From assembly GCA_028023455.1 (NCBI GenBank), contig JAQFVV010000285.1:53501-117500 (forward strand): a stretch of 64,000 nt of DNA, given 5' to 3'. Each line of letters begins with the position of its first letter. Position 1 is the first letter of the stretch. The stretch is from Epiperipatus broadwayi (Eukaryota > Onychophora > Udeonychophora > Euonychophora > Peripatidae). Below, one piece after another: positions 50,394 through 62,160 of the stretch. The notes below the pieces were generated by a model. That model saw only the letters and a program-made list of their open reading frames with translations, did no database searches and had not been told where the DNA came from. Position numbers and translations under genes: made by a program.

Positions 50394-50637
50394 TCTGCCT
50401 TATCAGGCACTGAGAAGAAAGACCATGGTGTTTCTTGATCTTAAACTCAGAGGTAAAAAGCCAATAAACTCACCACGCTGGCTAATGCGTGGTGGTGAGC
50501 AGCCCATCCACGTTCATATACTATATGACTAATCACATAGTAATAACAACTGCAACGACAAGAACGTATGGAGTGGACATTAGGAATTTGCCCTGCTCGG
50601 TTCCTTTAAGGCCTCCAAGTGGAATCAAAGGGTCTCC

Positions 50638-50659
50638 TATATATATATATATATATATA
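50638..50659. repeat. (TA)n tract at RTE 5' end
   Basis: Short TA tract directly against the 5' end of the RTE. Probably part of the insertion target or an expansion of it. Confidence 0.85.
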
Positions 50660-51499
50660 AACAAATTATTTATATATTTATATAAAATCAATATAAACTA
50701 CAAACAATATATATAATACATAAATAGGTAAATAATTCCAAGAAAATAATATGTAAATTAACAAAGAATCAGGAATAATATGAAAAGTGCATTACAGTAA
50801 TTATTGCAACTATTTTTATGTTTACAGCAGTCGCAGTCGATAATAATTAAATAGAATTAATTAAAAGCACTTACGCAATTTATTTATTATTTAAGTGATC
50901 TATTGTTTATATCATTTCTACAATGCAGTCTAATGTTACTTCAGTCATGTTAGTTTAAATTCATTCTTATTCAGTTATCTAATATTTGTTTCTAATTTTG
51001 CAATCATTTGATAATAAAAACTGAAATTAAAATATATATTAATTTTAAAAAGAAATGAAGAATGTAATACAAATGAGCTGAAAATACCGTTTTCTAACCT
51101 CATAAATGCTTATGAGAGCTCTCGTGAAAGTGTTTTTAAAATCAGGCAAAACTCTCCATACAGTATTGCCACTCAGTGCAAATCAGATTTGGTTATTTTA
51201 ATAACAGTTATAAGCAAGCATAAAAAATGGTGATCATGTGATGTTTATTGGAAAGTGCTTTTATTGACATTTGGGTCTGAAGTTTATTTTTAAGATGCAG
51301 ATATATAGGATGGATCATACTATGTCTGGTACACACACCTATGTCAGTATAAAGTTCTATATAGACCTTTGATAAGAATGGGTGACCCAAGTTTCCTGTT
51401 CACTTTTTTATTTCTTTGCCTTAATGAAGTGGTGAAAGCTCTGAAACTAATTGTGCTCTTGTCTTCTCATTTCCATGAGAGTTACATAGGGTTTACTTA
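50660..51499. other. AT-rich DNA, nothing recognised
   Basis: No gene or repeat partner was recognised. Confidence 0.5.
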
Positions 51500-53460
51500 T
51501 TAAAAACTGCTATGAAAAGCTTCAACTATACTTCTTTCACTCCATCCACACATTGTTTTGGACAATCAGAAACTACAATGCCTTTTCAAACCAGTCAATT
51601 TGCCATGAATCTTGGAACTATTGAAAACACTTGTCACTCTGGGTCTCATGAAATTCCTGCATTCATCTCAGTCATTTCACTATGCTGTATATTTATGATC
51701 TGGCCAATGTTCTATCTCAGAGACATATAGTATAAAAGATTTTTACCCAATTACAATAGTACCTCTCTCTAAAAAACCTGAATCTATATCTAGTCTTATC
51801 AACCTTCAACCTATCACCCACTAATCATTTAAATACTTGTGAAAGTAATCAAGGATGAAACCATCCTTCCATTATTGTCACATCTGCAGTTTTTCCTCCA
51901 AAGCAGCACTCATATTTTTCACAATTTTAAGCTCAGTTCAAGAAAATAAAAATATGGACTTATTGCAGTCCAGATCTTGATTCTTTCTCAACTTACTTAT
52001 TCAAATGCTTGCTAACATCATCATTTTACCCTCCCTGTTACGCTTGATACCAACCTTCTCATGAATCATGAGTTGTGCATCATTCTTAATGACAGAAATT
52101 CTCCATCCTTTAATCCCACCCAATTTCATAGTGATTGCTCCTAATTTCATTACTTTTTGCACTCTTATATAAATCCACTTTTACAACAAATGCAGAATAA
52201 AATTACCAGAATCCAAATTTCATATACCCAGCAATATATTTCCTGCATAGCTTACATGGATGACTGTCTCCCTACCTTCTTGGAAACTAGTTTCCATATT
52301 ACAAAGCTTTCATAATGATTACACATAAGATCACAAACTGTACTCTAATCTCCAAAAACTGCTGTGTGGACTTAATTTACAAAAAAAATATGTTTCCAAG
52401 TTTTTCAGGGGAAACTCATTCTATTCTTGGGATTCCCTTTTACAAGGGCTTCCTTGGTATGAGACTCGTAATACAAATTGAGTTACAAGACTCTATACTC
52501 CAAATTACCAACTCACTTTCTAAGGTATGTCTATCAATTTACTCCAAGTCACTCCTGCTCAATACTCTTGCTATTATAAAAACAACATACTATACCTCTA
52601 TCATCAAATTCTCCAAGACATTCCTTTTCTGCCATCAGCTTCATATGCAACAGATTGCTCTGGGGCCATAAAATAGTATCAATCTCCTTAAAATGACTTA
52701 GACACCACCTTGCACAATGGGCTCAGCGTGCATAGCATTTGGCTGTTTTATACACAAATAAGCCATTAAATTTAATAGCAGCTATTACCAGCCAGTTTCA
52801 AACCCTTCAGTACCTACTGAAAGCAACTCCTGCAGATAAAGTCAATGCCAAATCTTAATAGTTCTTATTCACCCATTCCTAAGTACCACCAACCAGATCA
52901 ACCTCTCCCACAATTTCAAATACAGTTACTGGAAAACATCTATCGAGAACCTGACAATGATTTCTCATTCTCCATGTTTTACATTAATAACCATCATGAC
53001 TTCCTGATCATCTGTACATGCTTCCAACATCTTTTTTTCTGTTTGTTGTTGTACAAAAATATTGACTCATTTTGTGAGTTATGCCATGGAGCTGAGGAGA
53101 CTCAACAATACCTTTTCAATGGCTGTCGAGCACTAAATCCCATATGAAATGTTCAATGCATACAGGTGGCCTGCTACATCTATTCACCACATAACCTCAG
53201 TCATTCCAAAAAACTCCAGCTCCTGAGCGTGTGCAGTCACATTTATCCTGTTTGCCTCCTGGTGTACACATTGCACCTTCTTGTTTGGCAAAAACACAGG
53301 GAGACATCTATCCACATTTATCAACAAATTATGCCAGCAAAAAATATGAGATAACAACCTAGCCCACAAGACATTTTCATAACCACCTGGTAACTTCTTA
53401 GAAAGCAGTTCAACTTATAAGCTATCACAACCACAATAGGCAGACAAATCAAACTTCAGG
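51500..53460 (+). pseudogene. Decayed I-like retrotransposon, RT to C-terminus
   Basis: Plus-strand copy of the family at 11.1-16.3 kb, 5'-truncated: no endonuclease or gag was found. Around 51790-51830 SLINLQPITH corresponds to the first RT block. Near 52075-52130 LCIILNDRNSPSFNPTQ aligns with ILNGKNSPSFVPLQ of the other copy. Near 52240-52290 CIAYMDDCLPTF keeps the RT catalytic AYxDD. Near 53070-53140 CELCHGAEETQQYLFNGC gives the C-terminal zinc motif with both cysteines of CxxC. The last shared block is CTFLFGKNTGRHLSTF. Frames are broken throughout. No (TAA)n tail follows. Confidence 0.75.
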
Positions 53461-54569
53461 CAAATTAATTTTTTTTCAAATGATGTGGATATTTTTTTAT
53501 ATATCTTATGCTATGTTGTACAACAAATATCACTAATGGCAATCATTTATAATTACCAATGTCCACACTTATACGTCATAAAATAATTATACAAAATCTA
53601 CATTCGTATAATTGCACTGTAATAAGCTGTTAACTAGATTTATACATTAACCAACAATCATTTGAATTCATTCCAGTATCATTGGAAGCCATATAATTTT
53701 AATTTATAGCATGTTTGTCATACATGAAATGACTTTGAAACCCTGGCAAAACATTTGTAAAACCTATGTAACACATTTTTTGGTCAATAAAGTATACTGT
53801 TGAAACATATATTATATGAATGGAATAAATCATAGCGTTATAAATATCTACCTATTAATTACTCTCCTCAACATATTTAGATTAAAATTAATTTTTTAAA
53901 TTCGGGTAATGCAAACATCAATATATCTGAAGCGCATTGATTGCCAGCTAATTAAAAGTATATATTATATTTTTGTTCTGAAATAACTTTTCAGAATAAG
54001 ATAAAATATTAACTGTATAAATAAAATTAATTTAGAAATTAAGATTATATTGAGATGATCTATTGCTTACTAGAGCTAGTCCCAAAGGGGCGAGGCAAAT
54101 GTCTCACGTGACATCATATTAGAAGAAATATCAAAATAATATTTAAAAAAATAAATAAATTGTATTAAATTAGTAGCAGAAAAATAATTAAACAACAAAA
54201 AAAAATTAGGGAGATGTTTTATTCTTAAGTGTGACTTTCTCCTACTGTTTTATTAAAAATCAAAGAATTTTTATTATTTATTCTATTTGATTTTTTTTTT
54301 CATTTTTCAGCATTTAAAGTTTTGCCATTTTTGGATATTTTAATATATATTTAAATACATATTTTTTCTCTATTATATCCATTGCTTTATTTATTAGACC
54401 AGTTTGAATAAATACAAATACTAATAGTCTTTACAATAATTTTAAAAGATATAGTTTTTGAGACTAGCCTTGGATTTCGTAATTTATGGACCTGTCCTGT
54501 CATTAACACTTTCTATATCATATAAATTTTAATCGATGTTAGCTCTTTAGTCTTTTTTCCATCTATTCA
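53461..54569. other. AT-rich DNA, nothing recognised
   Basis: Contains a possible polyadenylation signal (GTCAATAAAG near 53783) that may belong to the upstream retrotransposon relic. A less AT-rich patch near 54075-54115 has no identifiable role. Confidence 0.4.
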
Positions 54570-55411
54570 AAATATTAGGTGCTCTTTTAGTACGCGATCT
54601 CCGCCATTTTGAATTTCTTGTAATAACTTATGAATTGCAAAAACTCAATAATATTTAATAAATTAGTTAAAATTAATATTATTTTTGTAAACTAGGCTGT
54701 ATATAAATTATTTGATTTATAATTTAAAATAAGAAAATGTACTTTTTAGCCAATGATAATCTAAAAAAAAAAAAACCTTGTTGATTTACTCATGCGGGGG
54801 GGGGGGCTGTCCTACGAATGGATTGTTTTTCTAGGCAGAGAATCTGAAATTTTGCAAACAAAGGGAACATACAATATCAGGATTCTGGTAAGATAAAACA
54901 CAATTAATTTTTATAAACAGTATATACCCTTCGATCTATCTTTTTATATAAAAATGAGACAAGTTATAAATGTAAGTGTTAATATTGTAACCTGCATGAT
55001 TTAATAATGTATGTTAGCTTTTTATATATTTTAAATATCTATGCTTTTTATATGTCAATAATACGTGATGCTTTTTATATGTTAAAAATATATGGTTTTC
55101 TTTTGTAACCTGTGTTCATTAATGCATGTTAGCTTTTTATATTTTTAAAATATTTTTTGTGATCTCAGATCTATGTGTTGATTTTAATTGATATTATTGT
55201 CACATGATAAGAGTTCTACATTTTTCATGTTTTGGCTTTTGTTTTACCGTGCAATATTTTGGGGGATTTTTCCAAGTCACGTGATCCAAGTTCTAAATTT
55301 TTTTCATTTTTGCATACTTTTTTTATCACTTAGATGTGTCAGATGATGTTTTGGGTTGTTTTTGAAATTCAAAATGGCGGAGATTGTGTACTAAAAGAGC
55401 ACCAAATATTA
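54570..55411. mobile_element. 826-bp TIR DNA transposon, 8-bp TSD, non-autonomous
   Basis: The element 54578-55403 begins GGTGCTCTTTTAGTACGCGA and ends with its inverted copy. The TIRs are about 40 bases (to GCCATTTTGAATTTC, ending 54617; from GAAATTCAAAATGGC, starting 55364) with two mismatches. Perfect 8-bp duplications AAATATTA lie at 54570-54577 and 55404-55411. The 8-bp TSD is known for hAT, P and Merlin groups. The GG start is not the usual hAT CAG. The interior is AT-rich, with a G-run at 54796-54807 and repeated GCTTTTTATAT strings, and has no transposase frame, so the element would need a transposase supplied elsewhere. Confidence 0.88.
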
Positions 55412-55497
55412 CCTATTATAAAAATAGTAGCTCAGGAGTTCTTAAAAACAAATATTACTAAATCCACCACTTCCTTCAATTTCCTGTAATATATATG

Positions 55498-55781
55498 TAT
55501 ACAATATAACAATTCGTCAATTGCTAAAACAGAGAATCATTAATATAAATAAAATAACTATTGCCAAGTGCTTTCAACTCCTACTAGTCCATATCAAGGC
55601 AGTAAAAAACTCCTATTTTTTCCTAAGCGATAAATTCAACATTTCATTGCATTGGCCAGGAACAATTAATCGGAAAGAAAATAAAACGTTCCATAGCAAT
55701 AATACACTTTCTTCGCAAATAGTTATTTTATTTATATTAATGATTCTCTGTTTTAGCAATTGACGAATTGTTATATTGTAT
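55498..55781. mobile_element. 284-bp element with near-perfect 64-bp inverted repeats
   Basis: Left arm 55498-55562 and right arm 55718-55781 are inverted copies with almost no difference (ATACAATATAACAATTCGTC against GACGAATTGTTATATTGTAT; AGAGAATCATTAATATAAAT against its complement). The 155-base interior is ordinary sequence without a recognisable domain; the 80-codon frame through it is a by-product. High arm identity suggests recent origin or gene conversion. No TSD was identified with confidence. Confidence 0.8.
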
Positions 55782-55795
55782 TTTATAAGTTGTAT

Positions 55796-55857
55796 TAACA
55801 GAAATATTATATTGATGTAATATATCTAACAGAAATATTATATTGATGTAATATATC
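55796..55857. repeat. Perfect 31-bp tandem duplication
   Basis: The unit beginning TAACAGAAATATTATATTGA occurs twice in tandem (55796-55826 and 55827-55857). Recent slippage product close to the right end of the preceding inverted-repeat element. Confidence 0.93.
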
Positions 55858-56237
55858 TATATATGCAATTTACCCACCTTACTTTGAACACTTTTCAGCA
55901 AAAAAATATATACTATATATATGTACTCACAATCTTATGTTTCAACTGTCATGCAGTCTTCTTCAGAACCACTCCTATTTTAATTTACTAAAAAAATTGC
56001 TAAATGTGTTCAAAGTAAGAAGGATCATTTGAGTTGTGATTGATAAACTTTGAGATCCAGAATCTGTCTCTTTACTACTGCACCAAATCACACATGCTTT
56101 CTTATTTGACAGCATGAATATTTCATCTAGCATGACAACTAGAGATGAATTGAAGAAATGCATACATATATATGATTAATAAATATGGAAAATCAAGGTG
56201 CTAAAAACTATCAAATGTTGTCTTGCAAATACTTTTA
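55858..56237. other. Unremarkable DNA, no gene
   Basis: No repeat partner. The 62-codon minus-strand frame at 55975-56163 has no recognisable domain and no supporting context. Confidence 0.4.
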
Positions 56238-56371
56238 ATGACATTTATTTTTCATATGTCATAGCATCGGCCGTGACGCGAACCCACAACCATCTGCAAC
56301 CAACTACTTGCTTGCAAGGCATTTGCGATGACCTCTTGGCTAATAATGCTTGACAGTTTGATGACATTTAT
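56238..56371 (-). mobile_element. tRNA-headed SINE, subfamily b, 11-bp TSD
   Basis: The body 56249-56360 is in minus orientation, like the 16.8-kb copy, and is flanked by ATGACATTTAT at 56238-56248 and 56361-56371. In sense it carries a B box near GGGTTCGCGTC and the GCTATGACATATG end. The A-rich tail is very short and interrupted (the plus strand shows TTTTTC), so this copy is more degraded. Confidence 0.88.
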
Positions 56372-58627
56372 GAGTAGAAAAATTTTGAGTAGTTGTTTGC
56401 GTGATATTTCATAAGTTTTATCTGATCACATAAAAAGAGGAGAAAAATTTATTTTATTTATAAATTAATATTAAGAAAATGGGTTGAAGATGAAACTATT
56501 CCACATAACAATTTATTTAGGCTGAGAGCTTCCAGAGTTTCATTACTTTATAATCAGAGCCTTATAGACTGTAAAATGAATAAACTACATTGATTTTCTT
56601 AAAACCCATTAATTATTCTATATTCTGGGCATATTATAGATTTTTATTTAGTAGTAGAATTTACTATAAAATATTTATTATTTAAAATTTTATACTGCAT
56701 TGTTTAATACAATAGAAGAGTGGTAGACTTTAGAATTGAAGGACTATGAATTGTGGTGCAAACATGTCACTTCCAGAGCTTATTCTACCTATGAACTGTT
56801 GAGCCATAAACTATTCCATTATTTTTATTTCCTCAAGACATTGGTTGTTAATGTTATCTTTTAAAAACTTTCTGAAATAAAACTTGTATCATCAAGAAAT
56901 TTCACAACAAACATTCAAAAAGTCTATTTGAATGAATACATTATGATAATTTCTTGAAGCAGTTGAGAAAAGGTATGTTATATATATATATTTTCTAATA
57001 ATAATAGTATATACTAAGGCAATAAACCTCAAGAATGCGCCGTTTGAAAATGCGAAGGTAGGGACCTCTACAGGTCTTAACCACAAGCTTATGCTATGGA
57101 AGAAAAGAGGGGAACCCCTTCTTTACCACCTACTTTCTAAAGAGAATGTTTATATATCTGCATTCACTGATTCTTGGTCTTGATTCTGTAACTGTCAATT
57201 GTTAAAATCATTTTACTTATAAGTTTAATAACATCTGTGGTGTTTCTATACTTATTTTTTTTATTAATGTATATCGTTTTAATATTATTAGTAAGAAGAT
57301 AATTAAATGATGATTGCATAGTAATCTATATATAAAGAAAATGTCTGGTATTTACAGACTTAAAAAACTTAATAAATTAGATAATTAAAAATTATAGATA
57401 AAAAAAAAAACATTAGCTATTGACTTTATTGCCGTTGATACTGTAAATTATTACTAATAGCCGTAGAATTTAAAAAACAAAGCACAAACAAAATAACTCT
57501 AAATAGTATATATAAACAGAAACCACTAAATTAAACAATTACGATCTAATATCTAATTTATATAACTGTATAAGCAAATTAGATTCTATTGAAAATAGAG
57601 AATGTTTAAAATTTAGACAATGATTTGAAACATTAATAGAAAGAAATGTGCTTTCTGGATAGAAATCTGTAATTCAATGTTCCCCTAAATGATAAAAGCT
57701 AACAGCAAAAATTTCTTAGTGATTGGAATGAAAATCTGGTTTCAGTTGATGATTCATATTTACAACAATAATCTCTGTTTCTTTTATATATGACATCTGG
57801 TTTTAAAGTATTTCACAGAAACCAAAAACTCTTGTCTAATAACCAACTATTTATTATAATATTTATTTTAAATGTGTACACAGATGTATTTATAAATGTA
57901 CACATGTAAAGATCAAACTGTGTAGCACAAATAATATGTAATGATTGTAACAATAGACTTTCAAATGCTAGTTATATTAATGCAGTGCCCTCTAGTATAA
58001 AATTAATCCTCAATACTAACGGGAAATTAATTTTTTTTATCTGCAATATGGATTGCTTTAATTTATCATTCCAATTGTTACATGTATTCATATGTGTATA
58101 CATGTCGAAATGGGCATAGTACATATATATAGACTATGTACTACTGCGTTTGCTCTTTGAACAAAACAATTAAGTTATTTAAAAAATGTTTTTATTTTTT
58201 ATCTTGTTCTGGTATGGATAACCACAAGGATGATTTCCAAATTGCAATAGAGGTGTGTGAAGGCTGCTGTGCAATACTCGAAAAGTGGATCTTAATGGAA
58301 AACAGATTATTCTTGTTAAAAGAGTTAGTAATTGCAGGGTGGTAATGCTATTTTAATAAAACTATTCTTTTGTTAATGGATTGTATGTCTATCCTTGTCT
58401 GTAAATAATGCTAGGGTGCTAAAAATATGAATATAAATACTTTCAAATTGCAATGGACATGAAAAAGAGCATTTTATAAGCTAATTAAAAATTTAAAAAA
58501 AAAGTACAATATATGAAGATAAGATAAAATATATAAATATTTGATGATAAGAAATTCAATAAAAATATTAAATATTGCTTAAAGCTATACTACTACTAAT
58601 AAATAAAATAGAAAATTATAAAACGTT
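56372..58627. other. AT-rich DNA, nothing recognised
   Basis: No supported gene. 56985-57125 is less AT-rich (AATGCGCCGTTTGAAAATGC, GGAACCCCTTCTTTACC) but is neither coding nor repeated within the window. Confidence 0.45.
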
Positions 58628-58808
58628 AAATACTAGCTAAAAACAAATTTATACTAAAATTCTCTCACAACTATGGTTCAATAAACTTTTGTGTCTAATT
58701 GATTTTGACGGAAGATGGTCCATTTGTTATTAGACAAAATCATGGTTGTGAGAGAACTTTTAATATAAATTTGTTTTTTTTTTAAAAAATTAGTCTTTAA
58801 TATTATAA
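58628..58808. repeat. Imperfect hairpin / small fold-back element
   Basis: Arms 58628-58676 and 58741-58805 are inverted copies (ATTCTCTCACAAC against GTTGTGAGAGAA; AACAAATTTATA against TATAAATTTGTT). The right arm carries an extra T-run. A second inner stem (TTTTGTGTCTAAT against ATTAGACAAAA) brings the arms almost together. Non-coding. Confidence 0.6.
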
Positions 58809-59313
58809 AAATTTCTATTTTAATTAAGAATATTGTACAAATAAGTAAATGTTTTTGTCTCAATTTAATATCACAAAAATTTAACAGAAAAACGAAACAA
58901 AATAGAAGTTATCAAAATCTGAGACAGAAAAAAGATATTGTAATTTGTAAATGTTACAAAAAGAAAGTATTACTTAATTGACTTTAAGAATAATAATTAT
59001 GTTTATTTCATAAAATTTAAAAATTAGGAATATAGAAAGCTGTCTGTGACATAAAAATATATAAATATTACACCAAGATTGGTAATAAACTATCTAATTA
59101 CATATCCTTTCATCACAGTTTTATTTCTATCTATATATACATACCTAGGAAAAGCATATTCTAACACTTTTCAGTGCAAATTTGAACTTTAATCAAATTA
59201 ACCACTATCTAACTTGCATAAAATAAATAAACGGATTCTTTATGGCCACAATATAATCTCTTCAGATATGTTGTACATTCAAACATCTGTTCACCATATT
59301 ACAATACTGATCC

Positions 59314-59317
<4 letters not shown>
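58809..59317. other. AT-rich DNA, nothing recognised
   Basis: No gene or repeat was recognised. Confidence 0.5.

Positions 59318-59361
<44 letters not shown>
59318..59361. repeat. (TA)n microsatellite
   Basis: A pure TA tract of about 44 bases, 8 bases before the RTE tail fragment. It may have been the insertion target. Confidence 0.95.
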
Positions 59362-59364
<3 letters not shown>

Positions 59365-59369
59365 ATGTT

Positions 59370-59903
59370 CATCATCATCAACCATTATCAATCCACTGCA
59401 GGATGAAGGTCTCTCCAAGTTTAATCCATCTTCGCTGATCTTTAGCTTCTCTTTTCCACAACACCCCTGCACATTTTCTTATTTCATCCATCCATCTCAC
59501 ATGTGGTCTCTTTCTGGGTCTTTTACAATCTCTTGGAATCCAGTTTAAAATTTCAATTGTCCATCTATTATCATTTCTTCTAGCAATATGTCCAGCTCAA
59601 CTCCATTTCAATCTTTTAATTTTTTCAATAAGGTCAGTAACACCTGTTTGTTGTCTTACCCATACATTGCATTTTCGATCTCTTCTTGTTACTCCCAACA
59701 TACATCTCTCCATATTCCTTTGAGTGGTCTGAAGTCTCTGTATTGCTTTTCTATTAAGTGTCCAAGTCTCAGATCCATAAGTAAGAACTGGTAAAACACA
59801 TTTGTTAAAAACCATCCTTTTCAAACACATAGGCATATTTCCTTTTAGTATCAAGTTATTTCTACCAAAAGCACTCCAAACAAGGTTAATTCTATGATTA
59901 ATT
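59370..59903 (-). mobile_element. 5'-truncated RTE copy
   Basis: About 530 bases in minus orientation covering the C-terminal part of the RTE ORF and its 3' end, with the (TGA)n-type tail at 59370-59379. An 85-codon frame (59597-59854) keeps LTYGSETWTLN and LIEKIKRLKWS. The next codon, Trp in the 21.6-kb copy, is TGA. The left breakpoint of homology is at about 59903. It is closer to the 47.9-kb copy than to the 21.6-kb copy in the QQTGVT region. No TSD was seen. Confidence 0.9.
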
Positions 59904-60063
59904 TATAATTGACTATTTATTAATCTGCATTTATATTTACCTGTTTAAAGAGGTTTATTTAAACTTCTTTGTATTAATAATTTCAATCTCTGCCCACAAG
60001 TAGCAATCTGTAGTGTTTATATAAATATATTGGACTATTAATAAAGGTGAGATTCCACTTTTA
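59904..60063. other. Unassigned DNA between two element fragments
   Basis: About 160 bases with TTTAAACTTC-type AT-rich sequence. It may be the outer part of the Penelope-like tail that follows, but there is no partner copy to test this. Confidence 0.35.
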
Positions 60064-60190
60064 TTGTTAAAAGAAGGTTGCCTTGACAACCGTTTGAAAT
60101 TCTTGATTGTTATTGATATTGGGATTGTATAAGTGTTGATTGGTTTTTAATGATTACTTACAAACTCATTTAGCCTTGAGCATTATTATA
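60064..60190 (+). mobile_element. Penelope-like element tail unit
   Basis: Contains AAAAGAAGGTTGCCTTGACAA and GGGATTGTATAAGTGTTGAT, the same tail unit as at 40630-40735, followed by TAGCCTTGAGCATTATTA, the complement of the sequence that follows the coding end at 40422-40440. It therefore preserves the tail unit and its junction but no coding part. Confidence 0.6.
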
Positions 60191-60445
60191 CATTATACAC
60201 ACATATATATCTTTGTCTAACAATATTGTCAATCAAAAAAACATAAGTATCCCACTGAGCATCTACTGGAATATTAATGGTCAGTTTACTTAAATTGCCA
60301 TGATTCTGGTAGGCTGTATCAAAATCACACTCAGCTAAATATTACTATTATTATTGAATTTTCTTTGTACGACACATCGATATACATGTGTGTAATTTAC
60401 ATTATACACAGAGTTATTAATATATACATAATCATAATAAAAATA
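60191..60445. other. AT-rich DNA, nothing recognised
   Basis: No gene or repeat was recognised. Confidence 0.45.
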
Positions 60446-60692
60446 ATAAATATAACAGGTAATAAGCTATTATAAACAGTCTTTCAAGCAGCAGAAGTAC
60501 TTTCGTTAATTTCTTAAACCTGCCTCGACTGCCATTAAATTCAAAAAACAAAGCGGAAGCAAACGTCATCAATTTGCTTCAGCTTTGTTTTTTGATTTTA
60601 ATGGCAATTGAGGCAGGTTTAAGAAATTAACTGAAAGTACTTCTGCGGATTGAAAGACTGTTTATAATAGTTTATTACCATTATATTTATTA
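60446..60692. mobile_element. Long hairpin element, ~118-bp arms, 9-base loop
   Basis: Left arm 60446-60563 and right arm 60573 to about 60692 are inverted copies with few mismatches. Landmarks: TTAATTTCTTAAACCTGCCT against AGGCAGGTTTAAGAAATTAA, and CTATTATAAACAGTCTTTCA against TGAAAGACTGTTTATAATAG. The loop is CGTCATCAA. Total length is about 247 bases. No coding potential. It could be a fold-back transposon, a MITE, or the source of a hairpin RNA. No TSD was recognised in the surrounding AT-rich sequence. Confidence 0.8.
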
Positions 60693-61199
60693 TGATTACA
60701 ATTATATTATACTGTATATATTAATTAGAAGATTTTTATGGACTTTATACATGTAAACATTGAAAATATAACAGAAATTGTCATGTATTCACCTAGATAA
60801 AGTTTGACTATGAGAAATTAACCATCTAATGCCTAGTAGTTTGCCTAATTGCTATCAAAATATATCAAAAATAAATATTGTTTATTTAGGAAAGTAAATG
60901 TAAATTAATGTTATATGTATAACGTTTACACATATTTAATTAGCCTCTCATTTATTATAGTTCTTCTAAGTATACATATTAACACACACATTCACACATA
61001 TATATGTAATTTGAATAGATTTCATACCTATTTCTAAAAAACGATGTTCTTTAATATATATATTAAATGGAAGGATTTGATAAAGTAGAGGATGAATATA
61101 GACTGAAAATCCTAAATCAAATCCCTCTATTTACTATAGGCAGCATTTAGTACAATGAATAAATAAGTTAATTATATATACACACCACCATACTTATAT
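60693..61199. other. AT-rich DNA, nothing recognised
   Basis: No gene. A CA/TA run occurs near 60980-61005. Confidence 0.45.
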
Positions 61200-61450
61200 A
61201 CATAGGTCTTAATGGTATAATAGATTGCATATTCATCTTCCATACTCATGACCTGAAGTTTGAATCTGAGAACATTTTTAATGTTTAAAACAGGATTTTT
61301 TTTTAACTAAGCCAGATGTAGTCAATACGGGTAGTTATTCAATAGCGGTCCATAAATGAGTATTTAGCTATTTTTACAAAGAGAGTAAACTAAAAATAAA
61401 AAACTGCAACAGACCATTCTTATTCAACAGTTTGCAAAATTGTTGAATAA
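61200..61450 (+). repeat. Possible old tRNA-derived SINE
   Basis: An A-box-like string (AATGGTATAATAGATTG, near 61211) and a B-box-like string (GAAGTTTGAATCTGAG, near 61256) are spaced as in a tRNA. The following body ends with a TTAGCTATTTTTACAAAG-type string. The body has loose similarity, inverted, to the relics at 23.6 and 24.6 kb. Old and uncertain. Confidence 0.35.
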
Positions 61451-62160
61451 AGTTTTCTTTTTCTTTATTTTTATGAAAACATTTAATTTACAGTGAACCT
61501 TTTAAAACTGTTTTGACTACTCACATGCACACTCTTTCTCTTTCATATACATATGTATATCCACGTTTTCAATCATCAGGAATCCATTGTGAGTGAATGT
61601 CTTTCAGTTTATTTTTACATTTTTAAACAGGATCCCCCCATCACACATTTTCTTACTGCACCCATTTTCACACATGGTCTTGCCTGTTTGGGTTGATGTA
61701 GTGGTAGAATGGAAGATTTTGGAGCTCAAGAAGTAAATCATAGGCTAATTTTGTTCTAACATTTTTGGTACACAAATGACTTATGAACTCCCAAACAACA
61801 AAACCATTTGATAATTTATAGATCATCTTTTAAAATGCTTTAAAACATCTTAAGAATCTAATGTGTGATTCTAATTGTCTATCTAGTGTCATAAATTTAC
61901 TGATTCATAACTCACTTTCATTTCTATCTTAATTCTCTCAATGATATCTGCTTAATTTTTTAATCTTATATTTTACTCACTCTTCTTTCTACTAACATAT
62001 ATCTATTCATGCTTTCTTGCATACTTTGATGCATCTGAACAGATAATCTTTCAAGAATCTAAGTTTTAGACTCACAATTAACCACATATAGATCTATTTA
62101 TTAGATTCTGGTTCTATAAATGTAAAATATATTTTTTTAAATATAAAATAACTTTGTCTA
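61451..62160. other. Unassigned DNA, no gene
   Basis: Includes a tRNA A-box-like string GATGTAGTGGTAGAATGG at 61695-61712 similar to that at 29.3 kb, possibly another old SINE head. Nothing else recognised. Confidence 0.4.

Larger units (their letters stand above)
47381..50636 (-). mobile_element. Near-full-length RTE-clade retrotransposon
   Basis: A minus-strand element of about 3.26 kb, the usual size for RTE. It has a 5' untranslated region (about 50394-50636), one long endonuclease-RT ORF (50393 down to about 47420) and a (TGA)n-type tail seen on the plus strand as (CAT)n at 47381-47405. The ORF is disabled by a frameshift near 47925, a 12-base deletion, later shifts and a changed catalytic residue. 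No TSD was identified: the 5' side abuts a (TA)n tract (50638-50659) that would hide one. It is the reference copy for the fragments at 9.9, 21.6, 41.7 and 59.4 kb. Confidence 0.92.
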
